The position numbers and the translations under genes are program-made. This document shows, piece by piece, positions 1-5,481 of a stretch of DNA of 9,926 bases (position 1 is its first letter; each line of letters begins with the position of its first letter). A model generated the notes under the pieces. That model searched no databases. It was not told where the DNA came from and saw only the letters and a program-made list of their open reading frames with translations. Origin of the DNA: Anaerolineales bacterium (GTDB taxonomy: Bacteria; Chloroflexota; Anaerolineae; Anaerolineales; UBA4823). The stretch is taken from assembly GCA_022865865.1 (NCBI GenBank), contig JALHTN010000365.1, positions 1 through 9,926 of the forward strand, read 5' to 3'.

Positions 1-28
1 CCATATTCAAGAATCCTTCTATTTGTAG

Positions 29-1228
29 TTATGTTTTGTTCTTGGTCAAATCATCTCCCCACTGTAAAACGCCATTCCCGAATTTTTCACGCAGATCACG
101 AATTGCCGAATCCAAGCGCTTGTCTGTTTCACTATCTACTGAATTTTTGTTGTAATCCCAGAGGTTAAGTTGTTCAGGAGCTAATCCACTGACCCCGACG
201 CCAATCAACCGGATCGGTTCTCCCTGTTTCCATTCCTTTTTGAAGAGACCGATTGCTGTTTCGGAAATTGTGTTATTCTGATTCGATGGATGGATTAATG
301 TTAACTGCCTGGTGATGGTGGAAAAATCTGACCTCCGAATTTTGATTTTGATTGTTGTACCCTGCACATGTTTCTTTTTCAGCCGCTGGCTGATACGATT
401 TGATAATTTCTCAATAGTTTCGAGCAAAGTATCTTCGGCTTGAATGTCCTTGCTGAAGGTTGTTTCTTGGCTGACAGATTTTGCGACATGTTTTAGGACA
501 ATTGCGCGATCATCAATCCCTCGAGCGTGTTGAATAATTAAGTAGCCCCATTTTCCAAATCGTTTTGTAATTTCGTCCTCCGGGAAATGGGTAAGATCAC
601 CGATGGTATTGATATTCATCTCATTGAGTTTTGCAGCGGTTTTTGGACCAACCCCCCACAGTGCATCTACTGCCAGAGGTCTGAGAAAGGATTCTTCCTG
701 TCCGACAGGAACAATATAAACTGCATTAGGGGGTTTATCTGAAAAACCTCGCTCAACTTTTCCATAATCGGTTGCCATTTTTGCTACTAATTTATTAGAG
801 GCGATTCCTATTGAACATGGAAGGCCAAATTCAGAATTAACATGTTTCTGCAGTTCTTGGGCGATTACCTGGCTTGATTTAGATAACTTGGTGATATCCA
901 TAAAGGCTTCATCGATCGAAATTTGCTCGACCTGGTCGGTAGATTCTCTCAAATAATCCATGACTTGGGAAGAGGCTTTGCTATAGTCGCGGTAATGGCC
1001 GGGGACAGTTAACAATTCCGGGCAAATTTTTATCGCCTTAGCCATAGGCATTGCGGATCGAACGCCAAATTTTCTTGCTGCGTATGAGCATGATGCGACA
1101 ACGCCGCGTTGATCTGGGCGTCCACCGACAGCAAAGGGTTTACCTTTAAGGGTTGGATCACGCTGCTCTTCGACTGCACAGTAAAAAGCGTCTAAATCGA
1201 TATGGAGAATTCTTCTATGGTCAGCCAT
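29..1228 (-). CDS. dinB: DNA polymerase IV (Y-family translesion polymerase)
   Basis: A complete 399-residue Y-family polymerase that copies past damaged bases with low fidelity and no proofreading. Visible motifs are HIDLDAFY at residues 9-16 (metal-binding Asp11, steric-gate Tyr16) and SIDEA at 104-108 (catalytic Asp106 and Glu107). GIASNKLVAKMATDYGK follows at about 141-157, and the helix-hairpin-helix LWGVGPKTAAKL at about 190-201. The little-finger domain ends in QLNLWD (353-358), which resembles a beta-clamp binding motif, and then a conserved-looking KFGNGVLQWG tail. Length is slightly above the usual 350-400. The ATG at 1228 is chosen because HIDLDAF follows at the usual distance. No convincing Shine-Dalgarno precedes it, and a TATAAT lies 9 nt upstream, so the transcript may be nearly leaderless. 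It is transcribed alone, 115 bp downstream of the tup operon and on the same strand. No LexA-type box was recognised. Confidence 0.97.
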   Translation of the reverse strand: MADHRRILHIDLDAFYCAVEEQRDPTLKGKPFAVGGRPDQRGVVASCSYAARKFGVRSAMPMAKAIKICPELLTVPGHYRDYSKASSQVMDYLRESTDQVEQISIDEAFMDITKLSKSSQVIAQELQKHVNSEFGLPCSIGIASNKLVAKMATDYGKVERGFSDKPPNAVYIVPVGQEESFLRPLAVDALWGVGPKTAAKLNEMNINTIGDLTHFPEDEITKRFGKWGYLIIQHARGIDDRAIVLKHVAKSVSQETTFSKDIQAEDTLLETIEKLSNRISQRLKKKHVQGTTIKIKIRRSDFSTITRQLTLIHPSNQNNTISETAIGLFKKEWKQGEPIRLIGVGVSGLAPEQLNLWDYNKNSVDSETDKRLDSAIRDLREKFGNGVLQWGDDLTKNKT

Positions 1229-1237
1229 CCCAAGGGG

Positions 1238-1243
1238 ATTATA
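1238..1243 (-). promoter_or_regulatory. Candidate -10 element of dinB
   Basis: On the minus strand this reads TATAAT, a perfect -10 hexamer, ending 9 nt before the dinB ATG. Transcription would start about 2-4 nt before the start codon. No good -35 is found at 16-18 nt (best is about TTCGAT), and the bases before the hexamer only approach a TGn extension. This is a candidate by consensus only. Confidence 0.4.
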
Positions 1244-1343
1244 ACCAAGTTATGTTCAGAATCGAAGACAGTATGCGGTCATTTATTGTATCTTGGTGAC
1301 CAAACTAAGCCAATTTACACGCATGAAGATTCGAAGAAAAATC

Positions 1344-2435
1344 TTATCTTGGAATGAGATGGACGGCACTGGCTTTAAATGCGACTGATACCCGCATCCC
1401 CAATTCAAGTTCAAGATCACGTGCGGAGGCACGTGTAATTAAAGCCACCAATGGGAATCCACAATCGATTGAAATTTGTAGGAGAGGTCCTTGATCCGAG
1501 ATTGAATTTACCCGTCCAGGAAGTTGGTTTCGTGCGCTGCTTTTAGGTACTTCTTTAGTTCTCCATATGGTGATGTCTTCCGGTCGTAAGCAGAAGAGAA
1601 CTTGCTTGCCAGATTTTTCCTGCCCGATCGCTTCGAGCATTATACCCTGCACATCAACTGTGATTTTCCCTTGATTACTGTCCATCACCTGACCTGGCAA
1701 TACATTCTCTACACCGAGGAAATTTGCGACATCACTGTCGATCGGAGCTGCGAATACAGATTGAGGCGAGCCCACCTGGCGTAATCGCCCATCAAGAATT
1801 ACAGCAACTCTATCTCCAAGGGATAAAGCCTGCTCCTGGTCGTGGGTGATGAAGATGGTCGTGGTAGCCGTTTCTGATAGCAAAATGCGTAATTCTTCTA
1901 TCAAAGCCTTACGAGTTGGCGTATCTAATGCCCTAAAAGGCTCGTCCAATAAAAGTAAAGTTGGTCTCAGCACCATCGCTCGGGCCAGGCTAACTCGCTG
2001 TGCCTGGCCGCTGGAAAGTTGAGAAGCATGTCGGTTTTTGAGATGATCGATCTTTAACCTGGATAACCAATCTTCAATGCGCTCATTCTGTTCAGATTTT
2101 GATAATCCTCGGAAGCGGAGCCCAGTGCTGATATTATCGTAAACAGAGGTATCAAACAATAATGGATCTTGCAGGACGAGAGCGATATTGCGTCGGTATT
2201 CAAGGTCATTGATCTCGTCGAGAGGTGTCCCTCTAAATAATATAGCGCCGGTTGTTGGAGCAAGAAGTTTGCTGATCGAAAGGAGCAGTGTGCTTTTACC
2301 GGCACCATTGGGGCCAATAATTGCCATTACTTCACCCTGGTGAAGAATAAATTGATCAATAATCAAATCAAATTCGTTACCCCGTTTAACATGAAGATGA
2401 TTAATTTCCAGAACCGGAAATGGGTTACCTGTCAT
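1344..2435 (-). CDS. tupC: Tungstate/molybdate ABC transporter ATP-binding protein
   Basis: The ATPase that powers oxyanion import together with the permease just upstream; a cytoplasmic peripheral protein. Numbering from the ATG at 2435 (363 residues): Walker A GPNGAGKST at 41-49, Q-loop LQDPLLF near 88-94, signature LSSGQAQRV at 140-148, Walker B LLLLDEP at 160-166 and H-loop His198. After about residue 245 comes a C-terminal regulatory region with a TOBE-like segment (about 305-361), as in ModC and WtpC ATPases, where such domains bind the transported oxyanion or mediate trans-inhibition. Start choice: the ATG at 2435 lies 10 nt after the tupB stop and has a weak GAG 6-7 nt upstream. A GTG at 2471 would add 12 residues and overlap tupB, but has no better ribosome site. 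It is the last gene of the operon, and no clear hairpin terminator is seen in the 115 bp after it. The tungstate rather than molybdate assignment rests on the TupA/TupB partners. Confidence 0.92.
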   Translation of the reverse strand: MTGNPFPVLEINHLHVKRGNEFDLIIDQFILHQGEVMAIIGPNGAGKSTLLLSISKLLAPTTGAILFRGTPLDEINDLEYRRNIALVLQDPLLFDTSVYDNISTGLRFRGLSKSEQNERIEDWLSRLKIDHLKNRHASQLSSGQAQRVSLARAMVLRPTLLLLDEPFRALDTPTRKALIEELRILLSETATTTIFITHDQEQALSLGDRVAVILDGRLRQVGSPQSVFAAPIDSDVANFLGVENVLPGQVMDSNQGKITVDVQGIMLEAIGQEKSGKQVLFCLRPEDITIWRTKEVPKSSARNQLPGRVNSISDQGPLLQISIDCGFPLVALITRASARDLELELGMRVSVAFKASAVHLIPR

Positions 2436-2445
2436 TACGCTCAAA

Positions 2446-3156
2446 TTACTGAATCTCTTTGTTGCGTGCACCCCGTTGCTGAAATATCGTTAATCCATAA
2501 TTTACAATATATGCGAGCAGCAGCAGGATAAAGCCCAATGCAATTGCGAACGTAAAACGGCCTTTACTGGTCTCCAATACAATCGCGGTAGTCAATACCC
2601 GGGTTTGATCTTTGATGTTTCCCCCAACCATCATCGATGCACCAACCTCGGAAATAATGCTTCCAAAACCAGCCATTAATGCTGCCAGAAGGAGTAACCG
2701 CGATTCTCGCCACATAGCAATAATCGCTTGAAATTGTGAAGCACCCAATCCTAATAACTGCATTCTCAAATAGGGATTTAATTGCTGTAAGGCCGCTATT
2801 GTCAAACCTACAACAATTGGTGTTGCGATAATGGTTTGAGCAATAACCATAGCCGCAGGAGTATAGATTATGCCCAAAAAACCCAGGGGACCACTCCTCC
2901 AAAGGAATATTGATACCCATAAGCCAATCACCACCGGGGGAAAGGCCATTCCGGTATTGATAAAGCTGAAAAGGCAGCCGCGACCGGTGAATTTTCGCAG
3001 TGCTAACCAAGTACCAATAGGTAGACCGATCAACAAGCTTATCGCAGTCGCGGTCCCAGATACTCTCAGTGTCAGCCAGGTAATGGCCCAGATTTCGGGA
3101 TCACCACGAATGATCAGTAAAAAAGCTTCCTTAATTCCGTCCCAAATTAATTCCAT
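2446..3156 (-). CDS. tupB: Tungstate ABC transporter permease
   Basis: An inner-membrane permease of 236 residues, the usual TupB size. The N-terminal hydrophilic stretch (MELIWDGIKEAFLLIIRGDPEI) is followed by about five hydrophobic segments: roughly residues 24-50, 60-78, 90-118, 150-172 and 200-228. The most telling region is near residues 165-200, SEVGASMMVGGNIKDQ followed by TRVLTTAIVLETSKGRF. It is typical of TupB/WtpB-type permeases and contains the loop that contacts the ATPase. The ATG lies 3 nt after the tupA stop codon, and only a weak GGGA is seen upstream, so translation is probably coupled to tupA. The next gene, the ATPase, begins 10 nt after this stop. Molybdate permease ModB is the main alternative, but the sequence flavour and the TupA partner favour tungstate. 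Confidence 0.93.
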   Translation of the reverse strand: MELIWDGIKEAFLLIIRGDPEIWAITWLTLRVSGTATAISLLIGLPIGTWLALRKFTGRGCLFSFINTGMAFPPVVIGLWVSIFLWRSGPLGFLGIIYTPAAMVIAQTIIATPIVVGLTIAALQQLNPYLRMQLLGLGASQFQAIIAMWRESRLLLLAALMAGFGSIISEVGASMMVGGNIKDQTRVLTTAIVLETSKGRFTFAIALGFILLLLAYIVNYGLTIFQQRGARNKEIQ

Positions 3157-3159
3157 GTG

Positions 3160-4044
3160 TCAGTCTAATCCCAGGTCTGAATCAGTTTTGTCTGCATCCG
3201 GGAAAAATAGGGGTTGGCCGTAGAGGTCAACACCGAAATTGCGAATCAACTCCTGTGTTTTTGTTGAGACCAAAAATGCTGTAAAAAATTGTGCGCCTTC
3301 GTAATTAACTTGAGGCCATTTTCCCGGATTGATCGTGATCACATGATAAACATTCAGTAAGCGCGGATCTCCCTCAACCAGGATATCTAAATCGAGAAAA
3401 TCTTGGTTTGCGAGATAGGTAGCTCGATCGGTCAATGTATAAGCATCTTTTTCTGAGGCGATGCGCAGTGTTGCAGCCATCCCTTGTCCGGATTCTAGAT
3501 ACCAATCTCCTTGAGGGTCAGCATTGATGTCATCCCAGAATTCAAGCTCTTTTTTATGAGTTCCAGAGTCATCTCCTCGGGAGGTAAAAATCGTTTCGGA
3601 ATTCAAGATATCTTGGAATGCCTCACTTGCCGAATTTAGACCTGAAATTCCTGCTGGATCACTGGCTGGTCCGATGATCACGAAATCGTTGTGCATGACC
3701 AATCTACGGTCGATACCATATCCTTTTTCAACTAAATCCAATTCTGCCGAAGGTGCGTGGACCAGCAGGATATCTGCATTCCCATCTTCGGCCATCTTCA
3801 ATGCTTTGCCGGTCCCAACAGCTATTGTTTTTACCAAATATTCGTTATTCTCGTAGAATTTTGGGATTAGAAAATCAAGCAAACCGGAATCTTGGGTGCT
3901 GGTGGTGGTTGCTAAAATGATCTGGTTTTTCCCATCTTCTGGAGGGGGATCGTTGGCTGGATTTCCACTTGAGCAAGCGCTGGCTGCCAGCATAAGTAGG
4001 AAAATCAGCAGGGTGAAGACATTTGGTGACAGATTCGACCGCAT
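3160..4044 (-). CDS. tupA: Tungstate-binding lipoprotein of ABC importer
   Basis: The extracytoplasmic solute-binding protein that captures the oxyanion and hands it to TupB. From the ATG at 4044 it has 294 residues: a hydrophobic signal peptide (about 8-22) and a lipoprotein-type cleavage site AASAC with Cys24 as the lipidated residue. A Pro/Asp/Glu-rich linker follows, then the mature domain. Family hallmarks are TTTSTQDSGLLD from residue 46, VGTGKALKMAEDGNADILLVHAP around 77-98, SRGDDSGTHKKE at 155-166, ESGQGM near 185 and YTLTDRATY near 202. The TTSTQDSG and SRGDDSGTH motifs are the TupA/WtpA-like ligand loops. The ATG at 4044 is preceded by GGAG at a spacing of 8 nt and places the signal peptide properly. 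Extending to 4113 would overlap the regulator gene and add non-signal sequence. It follows the regulator by 31 nt and precedes tupB by 3 nt. Confidence 0.94.
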   Translation of the reverse strand: MRSNLSPNVFTLLIFLLMLAASACSSGNPANDPPPEDGKNQIILATTTSTQDSGLLDFLIPKFYENNEYLVKTIAVGTGKALKMAEDGNADILLVHAPSAELDLVEKGYGIDRRLVMHNDFVIIGPASDPAGISGLNSASEAFQDILNSETIFTSRGDDSGTHKKELEFWDDINADPQGDWYLESGQGMAATLRIASEKDAYTLTDRATYLANQDFLDLDILVEGDPRLLNVYHVITINPGKWPQVNYEGAQFFTAFLVSTKTQELIRNFGVDLYGQPLFFPDADKTDSDLGLD

Positions 4045-4052
4045 TGATGCAG

Positions 4053-4056
4053 CTCC
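4053..4056 (-). promoter_or_regulatory. Ribosome binding site deciding the tupA start
   Basis: GGAG on the minus strand, 8 nt before the ATG at 4044. It lies in the 31-nt gap after the regulator stop and supports the shorter tupA start over the in-frame upstream start at 4113. Confidence 0.65.
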
Positions 4057-4075
4057 ATTATTAGTGTGCAATCTA

Positions 4076-5080
4076 TTAAACTTCCAGGCAAGCACCAGTC
4101 TCATGAACGTCATATCCCGGAAGAGCAGCGATCATTTTCCGGGAGCCGGCAGTTGAGAGGTAGTCAATTATGTTCGCGATATCCTGGTCTTCGCCCCTGT
4201 CGCCTGGGATGATCAGGTCATATTGCTCTTCAAAGAGTGGAATGGAATCCAAGCCATGGTTAATCCCTGCAGCAATAAGTCCAATACCAAGATCAGCTAA
4301 ACCAAACTTGATCTCCTGGGCGATACCCGTATGAGAATTCAGCTCTTTCGTGTAGCCATCGATTTTCTCGGGCTGAATACCAGATTCCCTCAAGCGCCTA
4401 TCTAACCAAATGCGGGTGCCTGAACCTTGATTGCGGTTGATAAACCGGATACCGCTCCGGGTCAGGTCCTCAAGCCCAGACACTCCTTGAGGGTTGCCAG
4501 GAGCGAAAAGTAAGCCCTGTACTCGACTGGCAAGTGTGATTAGTTTCGTGGATTGCCCTGGAAAGAAATGCTTCACGAAGGGGTGATTGTATTGGTTGGT
4601 ATCCGAGTCGAATAAATGGCAACCAGCAAGATGGGCGGTTCCTTGTCGCAATGCCACCAAACCATCTAAACTTCCAATCGGGAAATTTAGGATGTTTACA
4701 CGCGAATATTTTTCACAGAATCCAGTGATCAATATTTCCATAGCGAGGTCATGGCTGCCCATAAATATGAGTGTTTTCTGGTCTGAGATAGGCAAAATGG
4801 TTCGCTGTATTAATAACGCATCAGCCCTGGCCGAATAATATTTTTCGGAATAGCCTGGAGAGCTGCGTACTTCACGAAGCTCAACCAGCTCTAATGCAAT
4901 GAGTTTATTGATGTGGTATCGAATAGCGGCAGGAAATTCACCCAGCTCACGACCAATTTGGGATATTGTGCTGGGTTTATCCATCAACCTTTGAAGGATT
5001 TCCAACCTCTTAGGATCGGATACAGTATTGATCCGCTTTAACGACTTCAGTGTTTCCAACTGATTGATTTCTTTTGGCAT
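4076..5080 (-). CDS. One-component regulator: ArsR-like HTH fused to PBP_like ligand domain
   Basis: First gene of the tup operon; 334 residues from the ATG at 5080. Residues about 13-75 form an ArsR-like winged helix (SDPKRLEILQRLMDKPSTISQIGRELG, then AAIRYHINKLIALELVEL), the DNA-binding part. Residues about 105-325 match the PBP_like domain also found fused to MoeA-type proteins and excisionase-type HTHs. The evidence is GSHDLAMEIL near 108, GSLDGLVALRQGTAHLAGCHLFD near 136-158, YNHPFVKHFFPG, VQGLLFAPGNPQGVSGLEDL near 188-206, FINRNQGSGTRIWLD near 213-227 and LADLGIGLIAAG near 261-272. This is a periplasmic-binding-protein fold used inside the cell as a ligand sensor. Its place ahead of tupABC suggests it senses tungstate or molybdate, or a pterin cofactor, and controls the operon; that is inference. 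The ATG at 5080 has AAGG 8 nt upstream. The longer TTG start at 5128 is rejected because it would translate the promoter and palindrome. No gene name is assigned. Confidence 0.88.
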   Translation of the reverse strand: MPKEINQLETLKSLKRINTVSDPKRLEILQRLMDKPSTISQIGRELGEFPAAIRYHINKLIALELVELREVRSSPGYSEKYYSARADALLIQRTILPISDQKTLIFMGSHDLAMEILITGFCEKYSRVNILNFPIGSLDGLVALRQGTAHLAGCHLFDSDTNQYNHPFVKHFFPGQSTKLITLASRVQGLLFAPGNPQGVSGLEDLTRSGIRFINRNQGSGTRIWLDRRLRESGIQPEKIDGYTKELNSHTGIAQEIKFGLADLGIGLIAAGINHGLDSIPLFEEQYDLIIPGDRGEDQDIANIIDYLSTAGSRKMIAALPGYDVHETGACLEV

Positions 5081-5081
5081 C

Positions 5082-5115
5082 AGATCGACCTTAAAATATA
5101 TTTTAAGGTCGATCT
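5082..5115. promoter_or_regulatory. 34-bp perfect palindrome, probable operator of the tup operon
   Basis: The half-site AGATCGACCTTAAAATA is followed directly by its exact reverse complement, with no spacer and no mismatch over 34 bp. The centre is AT-rich (AAAATATATTTT) and the arms are GATCGACC/GGTCGATC. It covers the -10, most of the spacer and the predicted transcription start of the regulator-tupABC operon, and ends 1 bp before the regulator ATG. Because the predicted start of transcription lies inside the palindrome, the mRNA would contain only part of it, so a DNA-level operator is more likely than an RNA hairpin. A homodimeric winged-helix protein such as the adjacent regulator is the obvious candidate ligand. 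The AT-rich centre and outer cGATC/GATCg loosely recall ModE boxes but do not match them. Confidence 0.75.
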
Positions 5116-5128
5116 TGAGATTAGTCAA
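5100..5128 (-). promoter_or_regulatory. Promoter of the regulator-tupABC operon
   Basis: On the minus strand the -35 is TTGACT (5128-5123), the spacer is 17 nt and the -10 is TAAAAT (5105-5100). Each hexamer matches five of six sigma-70-type consensus bases. The predicted start of transcription is near 5093, giving a leader of about 13 nt with AAGG (5092-5089) as ribosome site before the ATG at 5080. The palindrome 5082-5115 overlaps the -10 and the start site, the classic place for a repressor. Confidence 0.6.
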
Positions 5129-5180
5129 CGATCAAGTGAGGGAAATATTTTTTTGGTCCTAGTTTCCTTTAGGTGTATTC

Positions 5181-5208
5181 TTGATGACTGCAAGAACATA
5201 AATAAAGA
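5181..5208 (+). promoter_or_regulatory. Weak candidate promoter toward the glycosyltransferase
   Basis: TTGATG (5181-5186), 16 nt, TAAAGA (5203-5208). The -35 is fair and the -10 poor. It would transcribe the broken frame at 5245 and then the gene at 5482. Support is by consensus only. Confidence 0.22.
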
Positions 5209-5244
5209 ATAGCAATTTGAAAGGGAGGTTTAATCGAAGGAAGA

Positions 5245-5340
5245 ATGAGATTAGTTTATATCACGGAAATGCGCATAGCCAATGTGTTGTAGAGGAAAAT
5301 TACGTTTCAAATCTTGGTAGAATGTCAAAATTTCGCTTGA
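5245..5340 (+). pseudogene. Decayed N-terminal fragment of a GT4-like glycosyltransferase (tentative)
   Basis: From the ATG at 5245 the frame reads MRLVYITEMRIANVL, a TAG stop (5290-5292), then RKITFQILVECQNFA and a TGA (5338-5340). Across the first stop this resembles the common start of family-4 glycosyltransferases, which open with a pattern like M-K/R-hydrophobic-x-Y-I/V-T-x-x-R-I/L-P. A few residues later these have an R/K-A-x-x-x-Q-I-x-x-x-C-x-A-F/L-A helix; the Q-I-L, C and F-A positions fall in register apart from a two-residue excess. Nothing recognisable follows before the intact gene at 5482, so most of the gene would be deleted. A purine-rich AAGGA lies just upstream of the ATG. 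The resemblance is from memory of the family and the fragment is very short, so chance similarity is possible. Confidence 0.3.
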
Positions 5341-5481
5341 AACGATATAATTATGAATTGATGGGTAAATTGTTAAATTGGCAGCAACAAAATTTACAGC
5401 ACAATAATCGTGAATTCAACTCGTTAATCAGTTTGATGATTAGTATGTTGTTAAAATCCACTAATTCATTGTTATGGGAAA

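Larger units (their letters stand above)
5116..5481. other. Gene-poor spacer between divergent tup operon and glycosyltransferase
   Basis: This 366-bp AT-rich stretch contains no intact gene that I can support. The left end holds the -35 of the tup operon. The rest has a possible plus-strand promoter (5181-5208), a purine-rich ribosome-site-like AAGGGAGG (5221-5228), and a broken reading frame from 5245 resembling the N-terminus of a glycosyltransferase. An open plus-strand frame spanning 5217-5498 starts with TTG, overlaps the next gene and shows no recognisable domain, so it is not called. Confidence 0.5.

Noticed and set aside
1244..1270. LexA-type operator upstream of dinB
   Set aside because: GAAC at the right place is followed by CTTG rather than GTTC; it does not fit the GAAC-N4-GTTC pattern.
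1229..1343. Intrinsic terminator for the tup operon
   Set aside because: Only weak inverted repeats (AAGATT/AATCTT with an 8-nt loop; GGTCA/TGACC with a long loop) are present, and none is followed by a T-run in the direction of transcription.
2436..2471. GTG start at 2471 for tupC
   Set aside because: It would overlap tupB by 26 nt with no good ribosome site, and the first 12 residues do not belong to the ATPase fold. It is not fully excluded.
2564..3010. 148-codon minus-strand frame inside tupB
   Set aside because: Out-of-frame shadow of tupB; its composition (many Trp, Cys, Tyr) is unlike a real protein and tupB is clearly coding.
4045..4113. Upstream start of tupA at 4113
   Set aside because: It overlaps the regulator gene and places 23 charged or mixed residues before the signal peptide; the ATG at 4044 has GGAG at 8 nt.
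5081..5128. TTG start at 5128 extending the regulator by 16 residues
   Set aside because: The added codons are the palindrome and the -35/-10 of the promoter; the TTG itself is part of the -35. The ATG at 5080 has AAGG at good spacing.
5081..5130. Moco/Tuco riboswitch ahead of the tup operon
   Set aside because: The predicted leader is only about 13 nt, too short for the riboswitch, and no multi-stem structure beyond the simple palindrome is visible.
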